Shown: positions 1-8,106 of the stretch, piece after piece
How positions within the stretch are numbered: the first letter of the stretch is position 1
Layout of the letters: the number at the start of each line of letters is the position of its first letter
NCBI GenBank assembly: GCA_964577195.1
Contig: CAZNYF010000116.1
Location: forward strand, 1 to 9,274
Direction of reading: 5' to 3'
DNA length: 9,274 bases
Source: HyVt-560 sp964577195
Lineage (GTDB): Bacteria; Pseudomonadota; Gammaproteobacteria; UWMA-0217
Notes under the pieces: model-generated
Databases searched by the model: none
Told to the model about the DNA's origin: nothing
What the model saw: only the letters and a program-made list of their open reading frames with translations
Made by a program: the position numbers and the translations under genes

Positions 1-66
1 AGCTTAATAGGATAATCTACGCTCCTCGAAATACCAATTAATTTTTACGGAACTATGTGATTAATT

Positions 67-1980
67 ATGGCGCGTAAACCAGTCATCAAGGATGTGCACC
101 GGGAGCGGGCAATGTTTTCATCGCGCATGTTGTTTCTGGTGCTCGTTGTCTTCATGTTGACAGGGATGTTGTTCTTACGTGCCTATTCGCTACAAGTGAT
201 CGAGTACGGGCACTATAGTACGTTGGCAAAGGAAAACCGTGTACGACTGACGCCAATGGCTCCTTCCAGGGGATTGATTTACGACCGTCGCGGTAACCTG
301 TTGGCAGAAAACCAGACAGCATTTAACCTTGAAATCATACCTGGGCGGGTAAAAAATCTAGGCACAACTTTATTACAATTAAGCAAGGTACTGGATGTTT
401 CTAACGCCGAAATTCTAAAATTTCATAAACTTCGTAGAACAGTGCCTTCGTTTCAATCGGTGCCGTTGCTATATCACCTTAGTGATGAAGAGGTGGCTTT
501 ATTTTCTTTGGAGCGCGAGCGTTTTTCCGGGGTCGAAGTGGTGCCCCGATTACAACGGTTTTATCCTTATGGCGCATTGACTGCGCATGCCATCGGCTAT
601 GTCGGACGAATTAATCAACGCGAATTGGAGACTTTGGATAAGCGTAATTACCGCGGTACAAACCATATTGGTAAAACGGGTGTTGAGAAATACTACGAAG
701 ATCAATTGCACGGTCAAGCGGGCATTCGCGAAGAGGAAATCAATTCCAAGGGACGGTATATCCGAACGTTGGAGCAGCAGCCACCCGTTGCTGGCGATGG
801 TCTGGTGCTGAGTCTGGATACGCGGCTACAAAAAGTAGTTGTTGATGCCTTTGGCGAAGGACAAAGTGGCTCGGCAATTGCGATTGATCCGCGTAATGGA
901 GAGGTACTCGCTGCTGTGAGTATGCCAAGCTATGATTCGAACCTGTTTGTGAACGGAATCTCGATCAAAAACTATGCAAAGCTTCGCGATGATCCCGAGC
1001 GACCTTTGTTCAACCGGATGGCATTGGGGCAGTATCCTCCAGGTTCCACTATTAAACCGGTAACAGCGTTGGCTGGTTTAGTGGATGGCGCAATCCCAGC
1101 AGATAAAAAGTTCTATGCAGGGCCGTTTTATACGCTTCCCAATGCCAAACGCAAATTTCGGGATTGGCGTAAAGAGGGGCATGGCTGGGTGGATATGAGT
1201 CAGGCTATTACGCAATCTTGCGATGTCTATTTCTATGACTTGTCGTTTAAAGTCGGGATTGATCGGCTTCACGATATGTATGCAAAATTTGGACTGGGTC
1301 TGCCGTCAGGTATTGATTTAGTTGGTGAGAAAACAGGCATTAATCCCTCGCGAGCATGGAAGAAGAACAAGTTTGGTCAAGTCTGGTTTCCGGGTGAGAC
1401 CATCATTGCAGGCATTGGTCAGGGCTATGTCCTGACTACCCCGCTACAGCTAGCTGCGATGACAACTTGCCTAGCTGGCCGTGGTCGCTGTACCAAACCG
1501 ACATTTTTGAAATCTCGTTTTTCCAGCCAAAAGGATGCGCAAAAGCTCACTGATTCCAACGTTAGAGAAATAGAGGGGCTGCGGGCAGACTATTGGGACA
1601 CGATTATTGATGGCATGAATAATGTAACCAGCGCGCCAAATGGAACGGCTCGGCGAGCGTTTGAAGGCGCCAGTTACACTTCTGGAGGTAAGACCGGGAC
1701 AGCCCAGGTTTTCAGTCTGGCAGAAGATGAGGAATATGATGCCGAGAAACTAGACCGAAAGTTACGGGATCATTCTCTCTTTATCGGTTTTGCACCATTG
1801 CATGATCCGGAAATTGCGGTAGCAGTAATTGTAGAACATGGTGGTCATGGTAGTCGTGTGGCTGCCCCAATGGCACGAAAAATTATCGACGCCTGGCTGG
1901 ATCCAAAGCGCTTGCCCGTACCGACGCCGTTGACACCCGAGTTACCACCCAAGTTAGCAAGAGGCTCGGATGGAACTTGA
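67..1980 (+). CDS. mrdA: Penicillin-binding protein 2 (elongasome D,D-transpeptidase)
   Basis: This is the class B penicillin-binding protein that crosslinks new peptidoglycan during lateral wall growth, acting in the periplasm with RodA. Seen in the 637-residue product: a short cytoplasmic N-terminus, one membrane helix at about 21-40, then the PBP dimerisation region with the signature APSRGLIYDRRG (65-76). The transpeptidase domain carries all three penicillin-binding motifs: S327-T-I-K330 (in PPGSTIKP), S384-C-D386 in the SxN position, and K542-T-G544. The SxD variant also occurs in E. coli PBP2 (SAD, from memory). Length is close to the family norm of about 630. The start ATG has only a distant GGAA (49-52, 14 bases away), so initiation is weakly marked, but the N-terminus matches the family. 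The gene overlaps mrdB by 11 bases. It is also called pbpA in pseudomonads. Confidence 0.97.
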   Translation: MARKPVIKDVHRERAMFSSRMLFLVLVVFMLTGMLFLRAYSLQVIEYGHYSTLAKENRVRLTPMAPSRGLIYDRRGNLLAENQTAFNLEIIPGRVKNLGTTLLQLSKVLDVSNAEILKFHKLRRTVPSFQSVPLLYHLSDEEVALFSLERERFSGVEVVPRLQRFYPYGALTAHAIGYVGRINQRELETLDKRNYRGTNHIGKTGVEKYYEDQLHGQAGIREEEINSKGRYIRTLEQQPPVAGDGLVLSLDTRLQKVVVDAFGEGQSGSAIAIDPRNGEVLAAVSMPSYDSNLFVNGISIKNYAKLRDDPERPLFNRMALGQYPPGSTIKPVTALAGLVDGAIPADKKFYAGPFYTLPNAKRKFRDWRKEGHGWVDMSQAITQSCDVYFYDLSFKVGIDRLHDMYAKFGLGLPSGIDLVGEKTGINPSRAWKKNKFGQVWFPGETIIAGIGQGYVLTTPLQLAAMTTCLAGRGRCTKPTFLKSRFSSQKDAQKLTDSNVREIEGLRADYWDTIIDGMNNVTSAPNGTARRAFEGASYTSGGKTGTAQVFSLAEDEEYDAEKLDRKLRDHSLFIGFAPLHDPEIAVAVIVEHGGHGSRVAAPMARKIIDAWLDPKRLPVPTPLTPELPPKLARGSDGT

Positions 1981-3091
1981 ACCTTACCAACAGAAACGAC
2001 CCATTCGAGATTTTTTAAAACGGTTAAGGCTGGATCCACTGCTGTTGATGTTACTGCTGGTATTAATGGCGGTTGGGCTGATGATTTTATTCAGTGCTTC
2101 GGGGCAATCTGAAGCGCGTATGATTCGCCAATTGACGCGTTTTGGGCTTGCTTTGGTGGTACTGCTTGTCGTCGCACAAATCTCGGTCAATTATTTATTT
2201 ATCTGGACCCCCGCACTTTATTTAACGGGTGTCTTTCTGCTGGTGCTGGTGCTGGTGATTGGTATCGAAGGCAAGGGTGCGCAACGCTGGCTCGATCTGG
2301 GTTTATTCCGTTTTCAACCCGCTGAGCTGATGAAGCTGGCGACGCCAATGATTGTGGCTTTTTATTTTGCCGAAAGACAGCTACCACCAAGCTGGAAGGA
2401 AGTGGTCGTTGGTGGAGCGCTGGTCGTGGTTCCCACTGCATTGATTTATCTGCAGCCGGATTTAGGCACCGCTTTGTTGATTGCATTTTCGGGTTTGGTG
2501 GTGGTGTTTGTCGCAGGTATCCGCTGGCGAACAATTATTATTACGACTGCCGTTAGCCTGGCAGCGGTGCCCATACTTTGGCGCTTAATGCATGACTATC
2601 AAAAACAGAGGATTATTGTTTTTATCAAACCAGAGACGGATCCTTTGGGTGCGGGTTACCATATCATTCAGTCAAAAATTGCATTGGGTTCAGGTGGAAT
2701 ACACGGTAAAGGATGGCTGGAAGGTTCGCAGGCGCAATTAGAATTTTTACCCGAACAATCGACTGATTTTATCTTTTCAGTGTTTGGTGAAGAATTCGGC
2801 TTAATGGGTATCGCTTCATTGTTTGTGCTGTATTTGTTGATTGTCTTGCGCGGTTTGTACATTGCCTGGCACGCGCAGGACACGTATGAACGCTTGCTGG
2901 CAACCGGTCTTAGTATGACATTTTTTATCTACTTTTTTGTGAATGTCGGTATGGTATCGGGGTTGCTGCCTGTGGTGGGTGTGCCGCTTCCTCTGGTAAG
3001 TTATGGAGGGACATCAATGGTGACGCTGATGGCTGGGTTCGGTATGCTCATGGGTATACAAAACCAACGAAAATTACTGAGTCACAGATGA
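1970..3091 (+). CDS. mrdB: RodA, SEDS-family peptidoglycan glycosyltransferase
   Basis: RodA is the integral membrane polymerase that joins lipid II into glycan strands and pairs with PBP2. The 373-residue product is hydrophobic throughout with about ten membrane segments. It shows SEDS hallmarks: WLDLGLFRFQPAELMKL (about 107-123), LQPDLGTA (161-168), the region FLPEQSTDFIFSVFGEE (259-275) containing the conserved catalytic aspartate (D266, equivalent to D262 of E. coli by recalled alignment), and PLPLVSYGGTSM (339-350). The start codon lies inside the end of mrdA. A good ribosome binding site, AAGAGG at 1959-1964, sits 5 bases upstream of the ATG, and the overlap implies translational coupling. 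The stop overlaps the next ATG (ATGA). RodA rather than FtsW is favoured by the PBP2 neighbour and the lack of long terminal extensions. Confidence 0.97.
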   Translation: MELEPYQQKRPIRDFLKRLRLDPLLLMLLLVLMAVGLMILFSASGQSEARMIRQLTRFGLALVVLLVVAQISVNYLFIWTPALYLTGVFLLVLVLVIGIEGKGAQRWLDLGLFRFQPAELMKLATPMIVAFYFAERQLPPSWKEVVVGGALVVVPTALIYLQPDLGTALLIAFSGLVVVFVAGIRWRTIIITTAVSLAAVPILWRLMHDYQKQRIIVFIKPETDPLGAGYHIIQSKIALGSGGIHGKGWLEGSQAQLEFLPEQSTDFIFSVFGEEFGLMGIASLFVLYLLIVLRGLYIAWHAQDTYERLLATGLSMTFFIYFFVNVGMVSGLLPVVGVPLPLVSYGGTSMVTLMAGFGMLMGIQNQRKLLSHR

Positions 3092-4092
3092 AGTTCAATC
3101 GAAACCTGATCTTGTTCGTACTACTGCTGTTGTGGGGAATTGCCGAGGCGCGTACAGGTCTGATACAACGAGGTTATTTGCAACGTCCGGATGTGCAGGA
3201 GTTTATCCAATCTGTGCATCAGAAACACGGGATTCCGATAACCAAAATTTCGGCATTTTTATCACCGGCGACACAGCAAACCCGTGTGTTGGAACTCATT
3301 GCAAAACCGGCCGAGGGTAAGCCCTGGTCAAAATACCGACCTATTTTTCTCACCGATAAACGGATTAGTGCAGGCCAGAAGTTCTGGGATAAAAACGCAG
3401 TCACTCTAAGGCGAGCATCCGAAGCCTATGGGGTTCCTGAAGAAATTATCGTTGCAATCATCGGGGTGGAAACCTTTTATGGTACTCGAATGGGTAGCTT
3501 TTCCGTACTCGATACACTGGTATCCTTAGGTTTTGACTATCCGCCGAGAAGTACCTTTTTTCTGAGTGAATTAGAGCATTTAATTTTGCTTGCAGATGAG
3601 GAATCTCTGGATCCGCACAAACTCAAAGGCTCATACGCCGGGGCGATGGGGATGGGCCAATTCATTTCCAGTAGTTATCGCAACTTTGCGATTGATTTTG
3701 ATGAGGATGGTGATCGGGATTTGTTCACCAGTACAGAGGATGCGATAGGCAGCGTTGCTAATTATTTTCAGCAACATGACTGGCAAACGGGAAAATGGGT
3801 AATCAGCCCAGCCAACGTCACCGGGCAGGGTTTTGAACAACTGGATGCAAATAACCGAAAACCACAGTTTTCAGCCGCGCAGTTAAAAGCTGCGGGTGTT
3901 TATTCAAAAGGCCCATTGAGCGCCAATGAAAAGCTGATCTACTTAAAACTGGAGGGTGCTTCGGGGATAGAGCATTGGGTGGGGCATCACAATTTTTACG
4001 TCATTACCCAGTATAATCATAGTGTTAAGTATGCTTTGGCAGTATTTCAACTGGCAGAAGCAATTAAGAATAAAAGGAAGATAGAGCATTGA
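3088..4092 (+). CDS. mltB: Lytic murein transglycosylase B (soluble MltB/SltB1 type)
   Basis: This is a family 3 (GH103) lytic transglycosylase, which cleaves the MurNAc-GlcNAc bond in the periplasm and leaves 1,6-anhydro-MurNAc. The 334-residue product has the catalytic motif GVETFYG with glutamate E128 (E162 of E. coli Slt35 by recalled homology), followed by FDYPPRSTFF, SYAGAMGMGQFISSSYR (182-198) and WVGHHNFYVITQYNHS (297-312), all typical of MltB. An EF-hand-like acidic loop, DFDEDGDRDLF (203-213), matches the calcium site known in Slt35. The N-terminus is a type I signal peptide with likely cleavage after AEA (19-21). There is no lipobox cysteine, so the mature protein should be soluble, like Pseudomonas SltB1, which sits at the same locus. 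It starts within the mrdB stop (ATGA), with only a weak ribosome binding site, so coupling is likely. Confidence 0.95.
   Translation: MKFNRNLILFVLLLLWGIAEARTGLIQRGYLQRPDVQEFIQSVHQKHGIPITKISAFLSPATQQTRVLELIAKPAEGKPWSKYRPIFLTDKRISAGQKFWDKNAVTLRRASEAYGVPEEIIVAIIGVETFYGTRMGSFSVLDTLVSLGFDYPPRSTFFLSELEHLILLADEESLDPHKLKGSYAGAMGMGQFISSSYRNFAIDFDEDGDRDLFTSTEDAIGSVANYFQQHDWQTGKWVISPANVTGQGFEQLDANNRKPQFSAAQLKAAGVYSKGPLSANEKLIYLKLEGASGIEHWVGHHNFYVITQYNHSVKYALAVFQLAEAIKNKRKIEH
4074..4080 (+). promoter_or_regulatory. Ribosome binding site deciding the rlpA start
   Basis: AAGGAAG ends 8 bases before the TTG at 4089 but 20 bases before the first in-frame ATG at 4101. The spacing favours initiation at the TTG, which overlaps the mltB stop in the form TTGA. 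It lies inside the last codons of mltB, so rlpA translation would be coupled to mltB. Confidence 0.6.
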
Positions 4093-5024
4093 GATTTACC
4101 ATGATATTTCGTCACCCATCAATTTTATTCCTGCTGACTTTTATCAGCTTACTCAGCGCTTGCGGTACCATCGCTGAACGCCCCACGGTAAAAGAAGGTG
4201 TGTCTGTTGAGTTGATACCTGAACCTGTCCCTGTGGCTGAGCCCAGAAGTAAATATGGGAACCCTGAATCCTACGTTGAGCGGGGTCAACGCTACTGGGT
4301 AATGCCTAGTTCAGAAGGCTATGTTGCAGAAGGAAAAGCCTCTTGGTATGGCAAAAAATTTGATGGTAAACGTACCTCCAGCGGTGAGACTTACAACATG
4401 TATGACATGACTGCTGCGCATACGACATTGCCATTGCCAACGTATGTTCAGGTGACCAATCTAAGTAATGGCCGTAAGGTAATTGTGCGAGTTAATGATC
4501 GCGGCCCATTTATTAAAAACCGGTTGATTGATCTTTCTTTCGCTGCCGCAAGCAAACTCGATATGGTCACAGCAGGTACGGCTGCCGTCGAAGTCAAAGT
4601 ACTGGATCCCAGAGATTATCAGCCCCGGGAAATGGTTAAAAAACCTGTTGCAGCGGTGAGTACAACCACAGCAGCAGCGATGAGTACGCCCACAAACCCC
4701 ATCACTGTGCTTGAGACGATTGAAGAGGTTGGCTTCGACTATTCGAACGGTTCAGCGAGTGAAGCGGAATTAAATGTTGCCCCAGTCGCGCCGGAAGTCT
4801 TCATTCAGGTCGGAGCGTATGCCAGCATGGAAAGTGCGGAAGCCGTGATGGTTGATGTCATGGAGGTTCAATCGAACCCTGTATTTATTGTCCCCATTGA
4901 AAGCACTATCGGGGTGTTGCATCGGGTGAGAGTTGGCCCGTTTCAAAGTGATGCTGATGCTCAAGCCATTTTCCCCGGGCTTCAAGATCGCGGATATTTT
5001 CAGTATCGGATCGTTCACCCGTAG
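4089..5024 (+). CDS. rlpA: RlpA, septal-ring lytic transglycosylase lipoprotein with SPOR domain
   Basis: RlpA is an outer-membrane lipoprotein that, in Pseudomonas, cleaves glycan strands stripped of stem peptides and helps daughter-cell separation. The product (311 residues from the TTG) has a lipoprotein signal ending in LLSAC, with the lipid-modified cysteine at residue 25. The double-psi beta-barrel domain spans about 78-172 and holds EGKASWYGKKFDGKRTSSGE, H111 and VNDRGPF. E100, H111 and D137 match the residues needed for activity in Pseudomonas RlpA (recalled). A low-complexity Ala/Thr/Pro linker (about 173-232) leads to a C-terminal SPOR domain at about 236-311 (FIQVGAYAS ... HRVRVGPF), which binds denuded glycan at division sites. 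The start is chosen by the AAGGAAG site; ATG 4101 would remove four residues and still leave an intact lipobox. Confidence 0.95.
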   Translation: MRFTMIFRHPSILFLLTFISLLSACGTIAERPTVKEGVSVELIPEPVPVAEPRSKYGNPESYVERGQRYWVMPSSEGYVAEGKASWYGKKFDGKRTSSGETYNMYDMTAAHTTLPLPTYVQVTNLSNGRKVIVRVNDRGPFIKNRLIDLSFAAASKLDMVTAGTAAVEVKVLDPRDYQPREMVKKPVAAVSTTTAAAMSTPTNPITVLETIEEVGFDYSNGSASEAELNVAPVAPEVFIQVGAYASMESAEAVMVDVMEVQSNPVFIVPIESTIGVLHRVRVGPFQSDADAQAIFPGLQDRGYFQYRIVHP

Positions 5025-5073
5025 TTTTCGCACACGCTAACCATTCTCAATTTTATGATTAATTTTTTGCTAC

Positions 5074-5078
5074 AAGGA
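5074..5078 (+). promoter_or_regulatory. Ribosome binding site deciding the dacA start
   Basis: AAGGA lies 8 bases before the ATG at 5087, the ideal distance. It directly overlaps the earlier in-frame ATG at 5078, which therefore cannot be served by it. The later start is preferred. Confidence 0.75.
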
Positions 5079-5086
5079 TGTTTTCT

Positions 5087-6271
5087 ATGATCACCCGTTT
5101 TTCCAGATTATCTGTTGGATTTGCCAGCCTGTTGTTAAGCTTGTCGCTAGTGGCACAAACTCAACATCCGCTAAAACCAACGCACCCAACACGTGTAGCC
5201 AAACCTGTGCCCGCAGCGCCAGAGCTTGCGGCGACTAGCTATATTCTTGCTGACTTTAATAGTGGAAAGGTTTTGACTCAAAAGGCAATTGATGAACGCA
5301 TTGAGCCTGCCAGTATTACCAAAATAATGACTTCGTATCTGGTCTATCAGGCGCTCCGGGAAAAGCAGATTAGTCGCCAAGATCAAGTGTTGGTTAGTGA
5401 GAAGGCCTGGAAGATGAAAGGGTCAAAAATGTTTATCGAGGTCAATAAACACGTCAGCGTGGATGACTTGATCAAGGGTATGGTTATTCAATCCGGCAAT
5501 GATGCCAGTGTCGCCCTGGCTGAACATGTCGCTGGTTCTGAGTCCGCCTTTGTGTCATTAATGAATGCCGAGGCAGAACACCTTGGCATGCAGGGCACGC
5601 ACTATATGAATGTCACTGGATGGCCAGATCCAGAACACTATTCGACGGCGGCTGATGTCTTGACACTGACAAAAGCGCTGATTCAAAATTTCCCCGATGA
5701 ATACACCCTGTATTCACAAAAAGAATTTGAGTTTAACGAAATCAAACAATCAAATCGCAATCGAATGTTGTGGATTGACAAACGGGTTGACGGGGTTAAA
5801 ACAGGTCATACTGAATCTGCGGGTTTCTGCCTGGTTGTTTCGGCAAAACAGAATGATATGCGGTTGATTTCGGTGGTACTCGGCACCACCAGTAAACAGG
5901 CCAGAACGGAACAGTCACAGTCATTAATAAATTATGGATTTCGCTTTTTTGAAACCCGTGAGTTGTTTGCCAAGGATCAAGAGGTGGCGAAGGCGCGTAT
6001 ATGGAAAGGTGATCAAGAGGCGTTATCACTGGGTATTGATCGACCTTTATTTGTGACTTATCCCAAGGGACAATTTAAGCAACTGAAAGTGACACTTGAT
6101 CGCCCTGCTCAATTGATGGCGCCAGTAGATCGTGGAGATATTGTGGGTTCCGTAGTGGTTAGCCTTGGTGGGGAGCCGTTGCACAAGACACAGCTGATTG
6201 CACTGACCGATATAAAAGCTGGCGGATTTTTTAGCCGCATGATTGATACTGTTAAACTGATACTCGAATAA
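5087..6271 (+). CDS. dacA: D-alanyl-D-alanine carboxypeptidase (PBP5/PBP6 type)
   Basis: This low-molecular-weight PBP removes the terminal D-alanine from pentapeptides in the periplasm, limiting crosslinking. The 394-residue product starts at 5087 because of the AAGGA site; ATG 5078 would add three residues. It has a signal peptide (about 1-25), then the peptidase S11 domain with S76-I-T-K79, S136-G-N138 and K238-T-G240 (in VDGVKTGHT), followed by the beta-rich C-terminal domain of PBP5 and an amphipathic tail, GGFFSRMIDTVKLILE (379-394), which anchors such enzymes to the inner membrane. Length matches the family (about 390-400). Pseudomonads call the gene at this locus dacC, so dacA or dacC naming is a matter of convention. 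The stop is 2 bases before the aminotransferase gene. Confidence 0.96.
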   Translation: MITRFSRLSVGFASLLLSLSLVAQTQHPLKPTHPTRVAKPVPAAPELAATSYILADFNSGKVLTQKAIDERIEPASITKIMTSYLVYQALREKQISRQDQVLVSEKAWKMKGSKMFIEVNKHVSVDDLIKGMVIQSGNDASVALAEHVAGSESAFVSLMNAEAEHLGMQGTHYMNVTGWPDPEHYSTAADVLTLTKALIQNFPDEYTLYSQKEFEFNEIKQSNRNRMLWIDKRVDGVKTGHTESAGFCLVVSAKQNDMRLISVVLGTTSKQARTEQSQSLINYGFRFFETRELFAKDQEVAKARIWKGDQEALSLGIDRPLFVTYPKGQFKQLKVTLDRPAQLMAPVDRGDIVGSVVVSLGGEPLHKTQLIALTDIKAGGFFSRMIDTVKLILE

Positions 6272-6273
6272 CT

Positions 6274-7116
6274 ATGCTTCAAACTGTTTTTCTTAATGGT
6301 AAATTTCAGGATGCCGAGAGCGCATCTGTGTCAGTTTTTGATCGTGGATTTTTGTTTGGTGACGGCGTTTATGAAGTGATTCCAGTTTACAACGGTTCTC
6401 CGTTTTATCTGGCAGCGCATTTAAAGCGCCTCAATGTCAGTCTTGCAGCGATCAAACTGGAAAACCCCCTTGATGAGCTCGTCTGGGTGAAAACCATCTC
6501 TGAATTAATTTCCCAAAATGATGGTGGTGACTTATCGCTCTATATTCAAATCAGTAGAGGTGTTGCTAAACCCAGGGATCATGCCTTTCCCAAGCAGGTA
6601 ACGCCCACCGTATTGATCACTGCGACTCCGTTAAAGCCCGTATCAAACGCAATTCTAGAACATGGTGTTTCTGCAGTGTTGCTGGAAGATTTTCGCTGGC
6701 ATCGTTGTGATATTAAATCTACTGCTCTGCTAGGTAATGTCCTATTACGCCAGCAGGCTGTTGACGCAGGTGCTTATGAGGCAATATTGCAACGCGATGG
6801 CTATGTGACTGAAGGGGCGGCTTCCAATCTTTTTGTGGTTCAATCAGGTGAAGTGCTGACGCCACCCACTTCTGAGTGGATTTTGGCAGGTATTACGCGA
6901 CGTGTAATCTTAAAATTATTGGAAGACAATAACATTCCGCTGCGTAAAACCGCGATCTCTACCGATTTATTGAAAAGAGCAGATGAAATCTGGCTGACCA
7001 GTTCAACAAAAGGTGCATTGCCGGTAACAATATTGGATGATAAGCCCGTAGGTAATGGCGCCCCTGGTAAGTTTTGGAAACAAATTTTTGATCTTTACCA
7101 AACCGCAATTTCGTAG
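6274..7116 (+). CDS. dat: Class IV aminotransferase, probable D-amino-acid aminotransferase
   Basis: This is a PLP enzyme of fold type IV. D-amino-acid aminotransferase (EC 2.6.1.21) converts D-alanine plus 2-oxoglutarate to pyruvate plus D-glutamate, in the cytoplasm. The 280-residue product has the family N-terminus FDRGFLFGDGVYEVI (22-36), the PLP lysine K148 in DIKSTALLGNVL, E180 in VTEGAASNLF, and the phosphate-binding end LTSSTKGALPV (241-251). R101-D-H103 falls where the RxH carboxylate trap of Bacillus D-amino-acid aminotransferase lies, which favours D-amino acids over branched-chain substrates or aminodeoxychorismate. This assignment comes from recalled alignment. The gene begins 2 bases after the dacA stop with no visible ribosome binding site, so translation probably depends on ribosomes finishing dacA. 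The pairing with a D-alanine-releasing enzyme fits the function. Confidence 0.87.
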   Translation: MLQTVFLNGKFQDAESASVSVFDRGFLFGDGVYEVIPVYNGSPFYLAAHLKRLNVSLAAIKLENPLDELVWVKTISELISQNDGGDLSLYIQISRGVAKPRDHAFPKQVTPTVLITATPLKPVSNAILEHGVSAVLLEDFRWHRCDIKSTALLGNVLLRQQAVDAGAYEAILQRDGYVTEGAASNLFVVQSGEVLTPPTSEWILAGITRRVILKLLEDNNIPLRKTAISTDLLKRADEIWLTSSTKGALPVTILDDKPVGNGAPGKFWKQIFDLYQTAIS

Positions 7117-7134
7117 AAAACCTGTCTAACCCGG

Positions 7135-7419
7135 ATGACTGAAGAAACCGAAAACCGCGAAGAAGATTCTCTGTTTGAGTTTCCCTGCGAGTTTCCCATC
7201 AAAGTGATGGGGGCCGATGAGGGAAAACTGGGTAACCTCTTGCGTGAAGTGTTACAGCAACACAGTCCCGAATGTGTCGATCGCGAATTTAAACTCCGTC
7301 CAAGTAGCAAAGGCCGTTTTGTGGGTATTACGGTGACTATTACAGCAACGAGCAAGCCCCAGCTGGATGCAATCTACCAAGCACTCTCTGACTCCCAAGA
7401 GGTTCTGGTTGCTTTGTGA
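7135..7419 (+). CDS. ybeD: YbeD family protein (DUF493, UPF0250)
   Basis: This is a small conserved protein of 94 residues, usually encoded next to lipB in gammaproteobacteria. The sequence FEFPCEFPIKVMG (about 14-26), the central KLRPSSKGRFVGITVTITATS and the end in LVAL match E. coli YbeD, which has an ACT-like alpha-beta fold. A regulatory role has been suggested for the fold, but the biochemical function is not established. No upstream in-frame start exists between the previous stop and this ATG. The ribosome binding site is weak. The stop overlaps the lipB start (GTGA), so the two are probably translated together. Confidence 0.92.
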   Translation: MTEETENREEDSLFEFPCEFPIKVMGADEGKLGNLLREVLQQHSPECVDREFKLRPSSKGRFVGITVTITATSKPQLDAIYQALSDSQEVLVAL

Positions 7420-8042
7420 GTGTTGTTGCTCCGCCAGAAGTCATTGAACTTGGTTTAGAAGACTATCAACAAGTCTGGCAATCGATGCGTGATTTTACCG
7501 ATAGCCGAGATGCCGATACCTGTGACCAAATCTGGCTGGTTGAACACCCGGCAATTTTTACCCTGGGACAAAATGCTGATCCCCGACATCTTCTCAATGC
7601 AGGCGATATTCCCGTACTCAATGTCGATAGGGGAGGGCAGGTGACTTACCACGGCCCGGGTCAAATCATGATGTACACGCTGATTGATTTAAAAAGAATA
7701 GGTTTGGGCGTACGTCGATTGGTGACGCTATTGGAAGAGACTGTCATTGCCTTATTAGCAGAGCTGCAAATCGATGCAGGTGCTCGCAGCGATGCCCCTG
7801 GCGTCTACATTGGTGATGCCAAAGTCGCCGCACTGGGTTTACGAATCCGACGTGGATGTAGTTATCATGGCGTTGCATTAAACGTCGATCTGGATCTAAA
7901 GCCTTTTCAACAAATTAATCCCTGTGGTTATCAAAACCTGGTAATTACCCAGTTACAGGATCATGGCATCACTTTGCCACGGCAACAGCTTGCCGCCCGC
8001 CTTTGTGCACTGTTCACGAAAAAATTGCAGCATTTTGAGTAA
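7416..8042 (+). CDS. lipB: LipB, octanoyl-[ACP]:protein N-octanoyltransferase
   Basis: LipB transfers octanoyl groups from acyl carrier protein to lipoyl domains of 2-oxoacid dehydrogenases and the glycine cleavage H protein, the first step of lipoate synthesis. The 208-residue product contains RGGQVTYHGPGQ (72-83), the catalytic lysine K136 in AKVAALGLRI, SYHGVALNV (149-157) and the catalytic cysteine C170 in INPCGYQNL. All are diagnostic, and the length is normal. The GTG start overlaps the ybeD stop; AAGAGG at 7397-7402 lies 13 bases upstream, rather far, so coupling probably matters. Oddly, lipA, which commonly follows lipB in this cluster, is absent, and a 208-base spacer begins here. 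Confidence 0.96.
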   Translation: MSVVAPPEVIELGLEDYQQVWQSMRDFTDSRDADTCDQIWLVEHPAIFTLGQNADPRHLLNAGDIPVLNVDRGGQVTYHGPGQIMMYTLIDLKRIGLGVRRLVTLLEETVIALLAELQIDAGARSDAPGVYIGDAKVAALGLRIRRGCSYHGVALNVDLDLKPFQQINPCGYQNLVITQLQDHGITLPRQQLAARLCALFTKKLQHFE

Positions 8043-8079
8043 GTAATCCGCTCATAGCTTTTTGCTTTCCGTTTGTCCT

Positions 8080-8097
8080 GCGGCAATGTTTTGCCGC
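8080..8097. repeat. Inverted repeat (7-bp stem, 4-base loop) after lipB
   Basis: GCGGCAA at 8080-8086 pairs perfectly with TTGCCGC at 8091-8097 around the loop TGTT. It lies 37 bases after the lipB stop, so it could end the cluster transcript, but it is followed by TTCCCCC, not a T-run, in the plus direction, and there is none in the minus direction. A canonical intrinsic terminator is therefore not supported. Confidence 0.6.
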
Positions 8098-8106
8098 TTC
8101 CCCCGC

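Noticed and set aside
1..66. End of an upstream gene such as rlmH, which often precedes mrdA
   Set aside because: All three plus-strand frames hit a stop within the first 41 bases and no residue pattern matching the RlmH C-terminus is visible.
2199..2534. Long minus-strand reading frame (111 codons) opposite mrdB
   Set aside because: It lies entirely within the strongly supported RodA gene, and its composition is that of an antisense shadow.
5025..5086. Internal promoter before dacA (TATGAT at 5054-5059)
   Set aside because: The -10-like box is good but no acceptable -35 lies 16-18 bases upstream, so I could not support it; a promoter in this spacer remains possible.
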